A stretch of 64,000 nt of DNA from Chloracidobacterium sp. (lineage in GTDB: Bacteria; Acidobacteriota; Blastocatellia; Pyrinomonadales; Pyrinomonadaceae), in contig JADJRV010000017.1 of assembly GCA_016712045.1 (NCBI GenBank), forward strand, positions 55,643 through 119,642, given 5' to 3'. A program made the translations under genes and the position numbers. The notes under the pieces are model-generated. The model was given only the letters and a program-made list of their open reading frames with translations, was not told where the DNA came from and did not search any database. Positions 17,442 to 25,964 of the stretch are shown one piece after another; the first letter of the stretch is position 1, and each line of letters begins with the position of its first letter.

Positions 17442-17882
17442 ATGACCGAACCTGAATTAATGTTAGAGTCCGATGTCCACGCATTCGGCGTCGAGATAGT
17501 CTATAAACAGCTCGTTGAAGCCGGATGGGATATCCAGTCCGCCGACGTTTACAGCGAGCGAACCGAACATCCGCAGATCGTCGCCACCCGCGATGGCGAA
17601 TTTGCGTTCTTTGTTGTGCGAACGGCGATGCACCCCGGACGAGGCCGCATCGAGGGCGAAGAGGTTTTCCAACATCTCTGCCGCTTGGCCCGTGACCACG
17701 ACGCATCGTGCTATTTCGCCAGCGTCGGCATCGCCAATTCCGAAGGCAAGACCGAAGAAGAAATGGCCGTCCCCGTAAAAGGCGTCGCGTATCACGTCGC
17801 TTTCGATGGTTTAGTGAAGATGGAATTACCGGCAGAAGTTAGCCCACGAATCACGAATATCACGAATCAGATTGAGAAATAA
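17442..17882 (+). CDS. Hypothetical cytoplasmic protein ending in repeat-coded tail
   Basis: 146 residues from ATG at 17442; the frame extends upstream into the palindrome, so that start was rejected. FGVEIVYKQLVEAGWDIQSADV, PQIVATRDGEFAFFVVRTA and GEEVFQHLCRLARDHDASCYFASVGIAN suggest a small alpha/beta domain resembling a Holliday-resolvase or endonuclease-like fold by pattern only. The last 12 residues (ITNITNQIEK and preceding) are encoded by the CACGAA palindrome at 17842, so the natural C-terminus may have been altered by the repeat. Confidence 0.65.
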   Translation: MTEPELMLESDVHAFGVEIVYKQLVEAGWDIQSADVYSERTEHPQIVATRDGEFAFFVVRTAMHPGRGRIEGEEVFQHLCRLARDHDASCYFASVGIANSEGKTEEEMAVPVKGVAYHVAFDGLVKMELPAEVSPRITNITNQIEK

Positions 17883-17907
17883 TTCGTGTTTTCGTGCCTT
17901 TCGTGGC
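17842..17907. repeat. CACGAA palindrome, copy 1
   Basis: GCCCACGAATCACGAATATCACGAA pairs with TTCGTG-TTTTCGTG-CCTTTCGTGGC. The left arm encodes the tail of the 17442 gene. Related copies occur at 18506, 26557, 46041 and 51959. Confidence 0.75.
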
Positions 17908-17923
17908 AAAAAACTCTTTTCTT

Positions 17924-18502
17924 ATGAACAAAACCCGTCTCGAAGCCTTTTCCGACGCCGTTATCGCGATCATCATGACGATCATGGTGCTTGAGCTAAA
18001 GATCCCGCACGGCGACGACCTCGACGCGCTCAAACCGCTCATCCCCGTGTTCCTCGCGTACGTCCTCAGCTTTATCTATCTCGGCATCTACTGGAACAAC
18101 CACCACCACATGCTCCAGGCGACGCGCAAAGTCAACGGCAAAGTCCTGTGGAGCAATATGCTGCTGCTGTTTTGGCTGTCGATGGTGCCGTTCGCGACCG
18201 GCTGGATGGGCGAAAACCACTTTGCACCGCTGCCGACCGCGCTTTACGGCGTGGTCCTGCTGCTGTGTGCCGTCTCTTACACGCTGCTGCAAAACAAACT
18301 GACGAAACACACCGATGGCGAAAACGCCCTGCTTGCCGAAGCCGTCGGCAGCGACCTAAAAGGCAAGATCTCTATCGTGTGTTACATCGCCGCCATCCCG
18401 CTCGCTTTCGTCCAGCAAAACATCTCACACGCGATCTACGTCATCGTCGCCCTCATCTGGCTAGTCCCTGACAAGCGGATCGAAAGTAAGATCAATAAAT
18501 AA
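17924..18502 (+). CDS. TMEM175/DUF1211 family membrane protein
   Basis: 192 residues from ATG at 17924; the upstream Met at 17894 lies in the repeat and was rejected. The signature RLEAFSDAVIAIIMTIMVLEL opens the first helix, as in TMEM175-type potassium channels, followed by five more hydrophobic segments, with HHHM and WSNMLLLFWLSMVPFATGW. Bacterial members form tetrameric K+-permeable channels. It is bracketed by CACGAA repeats on both sides. Confidence 0.85.
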   Translation: MNKTRLEAFSDAVIAIIMTIMVLELKIPHGDDLDALKPLIPVFLAYVLSFIYLGIYWNNHHHMLQATRKVNGKVLWSNMLLLFWLSMVPFATGWMGENHFAPLPTALYGVVLLLCAVSYTLLQNKLTKHTDGENALLAEAVGSDLKGKISIVCYIAAIPLAFVQQNISHAIYVIVALIWLVPDKRIESKINK

Positions 18503-18505
18503 AAA

Positions 18506-18556
18506 GCACGAATGAACAACTTAATGCCCATTCGTGCGATTCGTGTAATTCGTGGC
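18506..18556. repeat. CACGAA palindrome, copy 2
   Basis: GCACGAATGAAC at left and ATTCGTGCGATTCGTGTAATTCGTGGC at right, imperfect arms. It lies between convergent genes, so it may also act as a terminator. Confidence 0.65.
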
Positions 18557-18563
18557 AAGAAAG

Positions 18564-18827
18564 TTAGTTGGCTGAGCCTCTGCCAAAGATGAGCCTGACG
18601 ATGAAGAGCAGGATCACCGCTCCGAGGATCGACATGATCCATCCGGCAGCGTAGTTTTCACCGGCCCAGAGCGACTTAGCGATAAACCCGCCGACAAAGG
18701 CCCCCGCGATGCCGAGCACCGCAGTTAAGATCCAGCCGACAACGCCGTCGGGCAGAGCTTCTTTACCCGGCATCAAAAGCCTCGCGATAATTCCTACTAT
18801 CAAACCGCCTATTAATTGTCCGATCAT
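18564..18827 (-). CDS. GlsB/YeaQ/YmgE family membrane protein, second copy
   Basis: 87 residues, preceded by AAGGAG. Three hydrophobic segments; GGLIVGIIARLLMPGKEALPDG and TAVLGIAGAFVGGFIAKSLW match the family. It differs enough from the 7661 protein to be an old paralogue rather than a recent duplicate. Confidence 0.85.
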   Translation of the reverse strand: MIGQLIGGLIVGIIARLLMPGKEALPDGVVGWILTAVLGIAGAFVGGFIAKSLWAGENYAAGWIMSILGAVILLFIVRLIFGRGSAN

Positions 18828-18884
18828 ATTGTTTCTCCTTTATTCAAAGAACTTAAATGCTCCCATGTGAATAACTACGTTTTA

Positions 18885-19043
18885 CTACAAGTATTGTTCC
18901 GCCACAAGGGGCACGGTCGCGGGCTGGGCGGCTGTCACACCCCCCCGGCAGATCACCGGGCCCTCGGGCACCCTTGCGCCCTCCCTAGCCCAGGCTGCGA
19001 ATAGAGCTGCCGTTACGATCAGAAGAGCCCTTATTGATCTCAT
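18885..19043 (-). CDS. Possible small signal-peptide protein, GC-rich
   Basis: 52 codons from ATG at 19043: MRSIRALLIVTAALFAAWA is a plausible signal peptide, followed by a short GC-rich part with a G7 run (C7 on the plus strand, 18951-18957) where a length error would change the frame. The composition of 18900-19010 is clearly more GC-rich than its neighbours. No family recognised; may be a decayed fragment. Confidence 0.3.
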   Translation of the reverse strand: MRSIRALLIVTAALFAAWAREGARVPEGPVICRGGVTAAQPATVPLVAEQYL

Positions 19044-19077
19044 ATTCTGCATTTTGCACTCTGCATTGTGCATTTGT
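19044..19077. repeat. GCATTTTGCAC word repeat
   Basis: TCTGCATTTTGCACTCTGCATTGTGCATTT: repeated TGCA(T/C) words of about 10 bp between the ABC permease stop and the possible small gene. Confidence 0.6.
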
Positions 19078-20430
19078 TTACGCTTGGCGAATCCATTTGA
19101 GCACTTCCGGTATCGTCGCACGTTTGCCGTACATCAGCATACCGACGCGATAGACGCGCGACGCGAGCCAGACGAGTCCTGCGATCGCTAATAGATTTAG
19201 AGCGACCGATAGTGCGATCTGCCATAACGGTGGCATCTCCGCGATAATTCGCACGGGCATCGCGAGCGGTGCGAGAAACGGTGCAATTGACACCCAAAAC
19301 GAAAGGTTCGAATTTGGGTCGCGGATCACAGCAAAACAGAAATAAAACCCAACGAGCAATATCATCGTCACCGGCAGCGAAAACTGCCCGCCCTCTTGGA
19401 CGGTCGTCACCATCGAGCCGACGAGTGCGTAAAATGACGCGTAAATAAAATACCCAAGCAAAAAGAAAAGCAGAAAATACGCGATCATCAGAGGTGTCAA
19501 ATTCGGCAGCCCCGCAAATATCTGCGACATATCAGCCTGCATCGACAAAAAGCCTACGAGAGCGACAACCGAAGCTATCCAGATCGACATCTGCGTCAAA
19601 CCAGCCAGCCCGACGCCGACGAGTTTGCCGAGCATCAACGTAAACGGGCGTGCCGATGAAAATAGTATCTCAGCAATTCGCGTTTCTTTTTCCTCGACGA
19701 CTGCTCCCATTATGACCTGGCCGTAGATCGCCAGAGTAATGTAGATCATCAGCCCGATCACAAACGACGCCGCCAGCAGCATATCGCTGTTCTTTTCGCG
19801 GCCGGTCTCGTCGATCGATTTGGTGTCGATATTTACCCGTTTGCCGAGGCTTGAGACGATCTTTTCGTCAATATTTGCATCCGCCAGACGCTGCGATCGG
19901 ACGGCGTCGTTTAGAGCGTCTTTGAGCAGATCACCGGCGACAAAATCACCTGCCTTTCGCGATAGAAACTCAAATTTCGCATCCGCTGCATCGATGTTCC
20001 CAGGCACAAGCAGATAAGCATCGATCTCATCGGCGACCGCCTTGGCAGTCAATTCGGTACGGATCTGCTCCGGAGATTTGCCCGCAGCGTCGTAATTGAC
20101 AAAGATAAACCCCTCGGCCATCTGTTTCGAACTCTGTTTTACCCGCTCGTTTTGCGATGCGTTCAGGTCCTTGATGGCGTCTTTTGCTGCCTGTTCAGCC
20201 TTCGCCGCAATCTTGTCAACCGAAAGATTTTCGCGCACACGCGGCGAGATCTTGTTGCTCTGATCGACAATGACGATCCGCGTCGGCTCGCCCTTGATCG
20301 AAAAAATGATCGCCGGGATCACCGCAAAACATGCCCCGATCAATGGAAACAGCAGCGTCCCGAGCAAAAAAGTCCATTTATAGACGATCTTTTTGTATTC
20401 GTGTTTTACGACAGCGAGGAACTTTCTCAT
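19078..20430 (-). CDS. ABC-2 type permease (NatB-like)
   Basis: 450 residues. One N-terminal membrane segment (about 20-43), a large extracytoplasmic domain (about 45-240, IVIVDQSNKISPRV and a long helical part), then five or six helices (SFVIGLMIYITLAIYGQVIMGAVVEEKETRI, PNLTPLMIAYFLLFFLLGY, LPVTMILLVGFYFCF). The VVEEKETRIAEIL motif is typical of Na+-exporting or YhaP-type permeases. It overlaps the ATPase gene by four bases (ATGA), so the two are translationally coupled. Substrate unknown. Confidence 0.85.
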   Translation of the reverse strand: MRKFLAVVKHEYKKIVYKWTFLLGTLLFPLIGACFAVIPAIIFSIKGEPTRIVIVDQSNKISPRVRENLSVDKIAAKAEQAAKDAIKDLNASQNERVKQSSKQMAEGFIFVNYDAAGKSPEQIRTELTAKAVADEIDAYLLVPGNIDAADAKFEFLSRKAGDFVAGDLLKDALNDAVRSQRLADANIDEKIVSSLGKRVNIDTKSIDETGREKNSDMLLAASFVIGLMIYITLAIYGQVIMGAVVEEKETRIAEILFSSARPFTLMLGKLVGVGLAGLTQMSIWIASVVALVGFLSMQADMSQIFAGLPNLTPLMIAYFLLFFLLGYFIYASFYALVGSMVTTVQEGGQFSLPVTMILLVGFYFCFAVIRDPNSNLSFWVSIAPFLAPLAMPVRIIAEMPPLWQIALSVALNLLAIAGLVWLASRVYRVGMLMYGKRATIPEVLKWIRQA

Positions 20431-21341
20431 TTTACTCCTCCGATCTGATCTATAAATATGTCATTGAGGCTCGGTTCGACCTTTTCAAATTTGGAGATAT
20501 TCGCTCCGCTTTCGATCAACTTTTTCAACAAAGCCTGCGGATCGGCATTTTCGGCGAGTTCGATCTCGACCTCGTCAGAATGTTCGGTGGCTTTTGCCAC
20601 AAGAGAACAATCGGCCAGCACCGCTTCGCCGCCGACGGCACGCAACGCAATTAGATTTTTGCCATAACTCGCCTTTACTTCACGAAGGCTGCCCGAGATG
20701 ACTTTTTTAGATTTATTGATAAGCAGTATGTCGTTGCAAAGACGCTCGGCGGTTTCCATCAGGTGGGTCGAAAATATTATCGTCTTGTCCTGTGACTTAA
20801 ATTCTGACATCACATCGATCATAAACTCAACATTTACCGGGTCGAGCCCTGAAAACGGCTCGTCTAAAATAAGCAGATCCGGGTCGTGCAGCACTGTCGA
20901 GATGAACTGTATCTTTTGTTGTATTCTTTTCGACAGGTCGGTCGTTTTTTTGGATTTCCACTCGGAGAGGTTCATCCGTTCGAGCCATTTGTCGATGCGT
21001 TTGTCGGCGACCGCTTGCGGGACGTCTTTCAGCGCCGCAAAATATCGGAGCTGATCGACGATCTTCATCTTTTTATAAAGCCCGCGCTCCTCCGGCAGAT
21101 AGCCGATGCGGTCCTGCATTTTCGGCGACATCCGCTCGCCAAACAGCTCGATCTTGCCTTCGTCAGGAGCCGTGATCCCAACGATCATGCGAATTGTCGT
21201 CGTCTTGCCCGCACCGTTCGGCCCGAGAAATCCAAAAACCCGCCCCGCACGCACGTCAAAGCTCAGCCCCTCGACCGCGGTAAAATCGCCAAAGCGTTTT
21301 GTCACATTTTCGACCCGCAGGGTCGCGTCAGATTCACTCAT
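20427..21341 (-). CDS. ABC transporter ATPase (NatA-like), unusual signature
   Basis: 304 residues from ATG at 21341 (MSESDATLRVENVTKRFG); the frame is open to 21854 but the extra part belongs to a decayed gene. Walker A is GPNGAGKTT, Walker B LLILDEPFSGLD, switch His in STHLM. The signature reads LSKRIQQKIQ, where relatives have LSKGxQQKIQ, so the conserved glycine is Arg. The C-terminal region (about 225-304) is the usual regulatory tail of this subfamily. It drives the permease encoded four bases into its own end. Confidence 0.9.
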   Translation of the reverse strand: MSESDATLRVENVTKRFGDFTAVEGLSFDVRAGRVFGFLGPNGAGKTTTIRMIVGITAPDEGKIELFGERMSPKMQDRIGYLPEERGLYKKMKIVDQLRYFAALKDVPQAVADKRIDKWLERMNLSEWKSKKTTDLSKRIQQKIQFISTVLHDPDLLILDEPFSGLDPVNVEFMIDVMSEFKSQDKTIIFSTHLMETAERLCNDILLINKSKKVISGSLREVKASYGKNLIALRAVGGEAVLADCSLVAKATEHSDEVEIELAENADPQALLKKLIESGANISKFEKVEPSLNDIFIDQIGGVK

Positions 21342-21441
21342 AACTAAACACGATTCTATCCGCCGCGAACTGTTAATACCAATCAGCGTTAAGATTTGAA
21401 TTTCATCTTGGTTGTTAATCAGACGGTGTGGAAGCCACGCA

Positions 21442-21854
21442 TTAAGCAAGATAATGAGAGACCTGAACGAGGATGCCGGCGCGGGCCAGTTCATGGTGTC
21501 CCCACCACGCCCGCAGAGCTTCGGTATCAGATGAGCGGAGCGACGAACATTATATCGTTTCGCGGAAAGAAATAGGCGCAAGGGAAAGGTCGCCCGACAG
21601 CTAGTACGAGGCCACAGCACAATAAATCCGCACCTGCCGGCACCCCAGCAAATTATCAAGGCGAGCAAGGCGAGATCTGGCTGATCGGATGCGATGCGAA
21701 AAGCTGCCCGGATTTGCGACGCTAAAATATTCACAGCCGCGATGAGCGAGTTAGGGATGTCTGCCCCAATTACGGGCATCGACAACCAAGTATAAACATT
21801 GACGAACAGGCCCGACGCGAATATGGCCGCAAGGATCAAAATAGTCTTTCGCAT
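21442..21854 (-). pseudogene. Broken DUF1772-like small membrane protein
   Basis: Starts with MRKTILILAAIFASGLFVNVY and GADIPNSL, a normal membrane-protein opening, with LALLALIICWGAG further on. Later pieces of the same protein appear in other frames: RNDIMFVAPL, then DTEALRAWWGHHELARAGIL and VQVSHYLA ending at a stop at 21442. At least two frame changes are needed. The family assignment is from memory of the pattern. The longest frame runs through into the ABC ATPase gene, which explains that gene's false N-terminal extension. Either true decay or several sequence errors. Confidence 0.55.
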
Positions 21855-21923
21855 AACTTTTTACCAAAAGTTTTAACGCGAAATCAGATCATTTGCAAGC
21901 GAAGGCGGCATGCAATTCCAGAC

Positions 21924-23504
21924 TTACAGACTAACCTGCTTTACCAAGATCACGGCGTTGATCTCGCGTAATTTATCCAGAACGGTTTCTTCGAGTGCCG
22001 AATCGATCTCAACCACGGCGAGGGCTTCGCCGCCTTTTTGTTGGCGGCCTAGGTAAAAGCGGCTGATGTTTACACCGTTTTCACCAAGGATCGTGCCGAG
22101 TTCGCCGATGACGCCGGGGACGTCGCGGTTTTTAACTATCAGCATGCAGCCATGCGGGACCGCTTCGATCGAAAAGCTGCCGATGCCGGTGATGCGGCCT
22201 TCGCCATTGGCAAAGACTAGGCCCGACGCGGTCTGTTCGCCGTCGGTGGATGTAACGCTTGTCAGAATATCGGCGTTAATCGTTTTCCCTGCTGTCGTGT
22301 AGCTGGTCGTAACGCTGATGCCGCGTTCCTCGGCGATGAGCAGGGCGTTGACGACGTTGACGCGCGACGAAACGTTGCGGAGCAGGCCCGCGAGAAACGC
22401 CCGCGTGACCGGTGCGGCGTCGGTGGTGGCAAGAGCTCCGGTGTATTCAAGACGGACATTTGAGATCGCCCCGTCCTCAAGCAACTGCGCCTGAAAGCGT
22501 CCAAGACGTTCGGCGAGATCAATAAAAGGCTGCAGAGCCTCGACCTCAGCCGCTGCCATCGATGGGGCATTTACGGCTCCGCGAAGCGTCCCATCGATCA
22601 AATAATCACGCATCTGCTCGGCAACGGTCAGAGCGACACCCTCTTGTGCCTCGGTTGTTGAAGCACCTAAATGCGGAGTGGTAATTATCTTTGGATTACC
22701 CAGCAGCGATGAATCAGACGGAAGCGGTTCGGTTGAAAATACATCGAGAGCAGCGGCGGCGACGGTGCCGTTTTCGATCGCTTCGAGCAGAGCATTTTCA
22801 TCAACGAGGCCACCGCGGGCACAGTTGACGAGCCGCACGCCTTTTTTCACTTTGGCAAACGCATCTTTGCCGATGATCCCACGCGTTTCGTCGGTAACGG
22901 GCGTGTGGATTGTGAGAAAATCAGCCTTCGCGAACACTTCGTCAAGCGTACCGGTCTCGATCCCGAGTTCCTTTGCCTGATCGGCAGATGTAAAAGGGTC
23001 AAAGGCAACGATCTGCATCCCAAACCCGCGTGCGATCTGGGCAACGTGCTTACCGATGCGGCCCAAGCCGATGACCCCGAGTGTTTTGCCGTTCAACTCG
23101 ACGCCGACAAAGCTCTTTTTATCCCACACGCCTGATTGCAGTTTCGCATGGGCCTGCGGCACGTTGCGGGCCATCGAAACTAGCAGGGCGATGGTGTGTT
23201 CGGCGGTGGTGATGGTGTTGCCGTCGGGGGCGTTCATCACTACGATGCCGCGTTGGGTAGCCGCTTTGACGTCAATATTATCGACACCAACGCCCGCACG
23301 GCCGATCACGCGAAGGTTCTTTGCCGCGTCCATTAACTCAGCAGTTATGTGCGTCGCACTGCGGACGATGACACCGTCGGCATCCTTCAGCCGGTCGGCG
23401 AGAGCGGCGTCGTCGAGCTTAGTCTCTTTTACGACATCAATGCCGGCTGCGACTAGCGGCGCTAATTTTTCTTCGTTAACGTCGTCGGCGATAAAAACTT
23501 TCAT
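21924..23504 (-). CDS. serA: D-3-phosphoglycerate dehydrogenase
   Basis: 526 residues from ATG at 23504 (MKVFIADD); the frame extends to 23576 through a word repeat and was trimmed. Catalyses 3-phosphoglycerate to 3-phosphohydroxypyruvate, first step of serine synthesis. NAD-binding GLGRIGKHVAQIARGFG near 145, active-site Arg in NCARGGLVDE, Glu in the following segment, His in TTPHLGAST. An intervening ASB domain (about 315-445) and a C-terminal ACT domain (ending VILVKQVSL) give the long type I form. Monocistronic in appearance. Confidence 0.95.
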   Translation of the reverse strand: MKVFIADDVNEEKLAPLVAAGIDVVKETKLDDAALADRLKDADGVIVRSATHITAELMDAAKNLRVIGRAGVGVDNIDVKAATQRGIVVMNAPDGNTITTAEHTIALLVSMARNVPQAHAKLQSGVWDKKSFVGVELNGKTLGVIGLGRIGKHVAQIARGFGMQIVAFDPFTSADQAKELGIETGTLDEVFAKADFLTIHTPVTDETRGIIGKDAFAKVKKGVRLVNCARGGLVDENALLEAIENGTVAAAALDVFSTEPLPSDSSLLGNPKIITTPHLGASTTEAQEGVALTVAEQMRDYLIDGTLRGAVNAPSMAAAEVEALQPFIDLAERLGRFQAQLLEDGAISNVRLEYTGALATTDAAPVTRAFLAGLLRNVSSRVNVVNALLIAEERGISVTTSYTTAGKTINADILTSVTSTDGEQTASGLVFANGEGRITGIGSFSIEAVPHGCMLIVKNRDVPGVIGELGTILGENGVNISRFYLGRQQKGGEALAVVEIDSALEETVLDKLREINAVILVKQVSL

Positions 23505-23508
23505 ATCA

Positions 23509-23541
23509 GTTGTCTGTGGACAGTAGTCAGTAGTCAGTGGT
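23509..23541. repeat. GTCAGTAGTCAGTGG word repeat
   Basis: GTTGTCTGTGGACAGTAGTCAGTAGTCAGTGG. In the minus frame it would read as TTDYCPQTTD just before SerA, which is why the upstream Met of serA was not used. Confidence 0.7.
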
Positions 23542-23583
23542 AAAACCTTAAGTGTTATTTGCGGTAAGTTTAGCATTTCGTAA

Positions 23584-24666
23584 ATGCAGCGACAACGAAT
23601 GTCCGTTATGGAAATTTTTTGCTACAGACAAGGCTCAGATAAGGTCGAGGAAGGTTTTACACGAGACGAGCTACCCGCATTGCTCGCCGATCAGACCAAT
23701 GTCGTTTGGGTAGATCTGAAAGGCGAGACCGAGGAGTGCGTTGAGGAAGCGAAGGACGTTTTGCTAAACGTTTTCAAGTTTCACTATCTGACGGTCGAGG
23801 ATTGTCTAGAGACGCGTAACCAGCCAAAGGTTGAGGCTTTCGAGAAATATTTTTATTTCATCGTCCACGGGATCAAGCCGGAGGAAACGAACGCTTCGAA
23901 TTTTGTCACCAAAGAGCTCGACGGCTATCTCGGTTCAAATTTTGTCGTCACATTTCACGTCCAGCGTTTTCGCAGCATCAAGACCGTAAAACAGCACATC
24001 CGAAGCAGCCCTTTTCATTGCAAACGCGGTGCGGCGTATCTGCTGCATCATATACTCGACGAACTCGTCGACCTGTATATGCCTATCGTCGACGATTTTG
24101 ACGAGGCGATCAATGATCTAGAGGATCGCGTTTTCGACATGAAACGCAGCAGCAATTCGGTGCTTGCAGAGGTGATGGACGTCCGCCGGAGTGTTGCCCG
24201 TTTGAAACGAATATCTTCACGACAACTCGAGGTTTTATATCGAATGTCACACGGCGAATTTCCGCAGATCCCGACCGAAATACTGCCCTTTTTCCGAGAC
24301 GTACATGATCATCTGCTCCGAATCTCCGACCTTTCCGAAGGGTATCGCGATCTCGTTGCCGGTCTTTTTGACATCCATTTTGCGGTGGTTGGTAACCGAA
24401 CGAACGACGTGATGAAAACACTCGCCGTCCTGTCCGCGATCATATTACCGCTGTCGCTCATCGCCGGTATTTACGGTATGAATTTTGAGAATATGCCGGA
24501 GCTAAAGACCGAACGTGGATATTTTATGACCCTCGGTGGTATGGCTCTGATCACGATAATATTGCTGATCTATTTTTGGCGGCGAGGTTGGATATTCCAG
24601 GGTGATGCTGAAATAGTGGTTCCGCAAAAGCCGGAGCGGCCCGAAGAAGATTTTGAAAATATGTGA
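23584..24666 (+). CDS. corA: Magnesium/cobalt transporter CorA
   Basis: 360 residues. Large N-terminal cytoplasmic domain with a long stalk helix, then two transmembrane helices at the C-terminus; the signature GMN follows the first (IYGMNFENMPE, about residue 298). The protein forms a pentameric Mg2+ channel. Starts at 23584 or at an internal Met six codons on; neither has a clear ribosome site. Divergent from serA with a short shared gap. Confidence 0.9.
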   Translation: MQRQRMSVMEIFCYRQGSDKVEEGFTRDELPALLADQTNVVWVDLKGETEECVEEAKDVLLNVFKFHYLTVEDCLETRNQPKVEAFEKYFYFIVHGIKPEETNASNFVTKELDGYLGSNFVVTFHVQRFRSIKTVKQHIRSSPFHCKRGAAYLLHHILDELVDLYMPIVDDFDEAINDLEDRVFDMKRSSNSVLAEVMDVRRSVARLKRISSRQLEVLYRMSHGEFPQIPTEILPFFRDVHDHLLRISDLSEGYRDLVAGLFDIHFAVVGNRTNDVMKTLAVLSAIILPLSLIAGIYGMNFENMPELKTERGYFMTLGGMALITIILLIYFWRRGWIFQGDAEIVVPQKPERPEEDFENM

Positions 24667-24681
24667 GGCCTTTGATGGTTG

Positions 24682-25407
24682 CTACGATAGCGTGTCAATA
24701 ATTCGCTGAACCTGTAAGTCGCCGTAACCATAAACGCCGGCGCGTTTTTTGAACTCGGCAAAGATCTTGCCAAAATCCGTTTCGCCGCCCGATGTGATCG
24801 CACGCACGACTTTAAGCGGCTCGACGTCCTGATTGATCGCCGCCGCGACTACCTCTCCGAGATACGGAAATGCGTCTGTCGCACTCTTGGCCAGCTCTTT
24901 CAACTCGGTAAATTTCTTACGGCGATATACCTGCCAAAGTGCGGAACCGAGAGCGATGTCTGCGTCGCTGAGTTTTGTCCTCATTTCAAAACACGCTTTG
25001 AGATCGTCGGATTCAAATTTTCCAAAGCCGTCCCACCGATTGTCTATTTCCAGTCCTATCGGCTCGACCCGATAAATGGTTGCTCCCGTTTGGCTCAACA
25101 TCCACAGGCAAAACCACATATTCACGCTACAAAACAGCTCATACTCAAACCAAAGATATACCTCGTCGTCCGCGGTCAGATCACCAAGTTTTGCAAGCTC
25201 GTCAGCGACGGTTTCGTGATAGACGATCTCGTCCTCGCCATACTCCGCAAGGATAAATTTTGCACGTTCGTCCCAAAATTCATCGATATTTTCGGCATCG
25301 ATCGGTCCCGTGACAAACACCTCGCGGCAGACGATCAACTCGCCGTCAATTTTCGCTTCTTTGAAAACACCCGCGACCGCATCGCCGGGTAAAACGTGAT
25401 AGATCAT
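24682..25407 (-). CDS. DUF1835 domain protein
   Basis: 241 residues from ATG at 25407, whose ATGA overlaps the pgpA stop, indicating translational coupling; the frame is open to 25443 but that part lies inside pgpA. MIYHVLPGDAVAG, GELIVCREVFVTGPI, DEVYLWFEYELFCSVNMWF match DUF1835. Its function is unknown. The C-terminal half is helical with DIALGSALWQVYRR. Last gene of a leftward cobO-pgpA-DUF1835 unit. Confidence 0.8.
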   Translation of the reverse strand: MIYHVLPGDAVAGVFKEAKIDGELIVCREVFVTGPIDAENIDEFWDERAKFILAEYGEDEIVYHETVADELAKLGDLTADDEVYLWFEYELFCSVNMWFCLWMLSQTGATIYRVEPIGLEIDNRWDGFGKFESDDLKACFEMRTKLSDADIALGSALWQVYRRKKFTELKELAKSATDAFPYLGEVVAAAINQDVEPLKVVRAITSGGETDFGKIFAEFKKRAGVYGYGDLQVQRIIDTLS

Positions 25408-25964
25408 ATCAATATCGTGACCGCATATGCGATCGAGAGACACATACCGGCGTAAACGCCGGCCACCAAGTCATCGGCACAAACGCCCACACCGCCGGGC
25501 AGATCCTGCAGACTATCGATCGGATACGGTTTCCAAATGTCGAAAAGACGAAAAAGGCCAAACCCAGCGAGAATGTATATCCAGCTTGCTCCGGCAGGTA
25601 TAAATAGCAGCGTTACAAGCAGTCCCATCACCTCATCGACGACCGCTTCGCTCGGGTCTGAGTTTCCTAGTATCGGGATCGTCCTGCCCGAAGCCCAAAT
25701 ACCTACGATAATAAGTATGACGAGCAATATCGAGTTTGATGCCCATACGAGCGCACTGATCTGTTCCGCAGTAAACCCTGCTGTAAAAAACCGGAGGCCC
25801 GCAAGTACATCAAACCCCACAACCCCAACATATATCCCGACGCCGACCATCGACCCAAAGGTCCCCGGCATTAGCGGCAAATAGCCAACGCCCCATGTCG
25901 TCAACGCTAACGCAATATAATCCACGATACCGGAAGCCTTTCGTTTTTCGACGGGGGTTTTCAC
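25404..25964 (-). CDS. pgpA: Phosphatidylglycerophosphatase A
   Basis: 186 residues from GTG at 25964, overlapping the cobO stop as TAGTG. Membrane enzyme removing phosphate from phosphatidylglycerophosphate. TTWGVGYLPLMPGTFGS near the N-terminus, DPSEAVVDEVMG with the acidic residues that bind metal, and FDIWKPYPIDSLQDLPGGVGVCADDLVAG at the C-terminus are all family signatures. Three to four hydrophobic segments. Confidence 0.93.
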   Translation of the reverse strand: MKTPVEKRKASGIVDYIALALTTWGVGYLPLMPGTFGSMVGVGIYVGVVGFDVLAGLRFFTAGFTAEQISALVWASNSILLVILIIVGIWASGRTIPILGNSDPSEAVVDEVMGLLVTLLFIPAGASWIYILAGFGLFRLFDIWKPYPIDSLQDLPGGVGVCADDLVAGVYAGMCLSIAYAVTILI

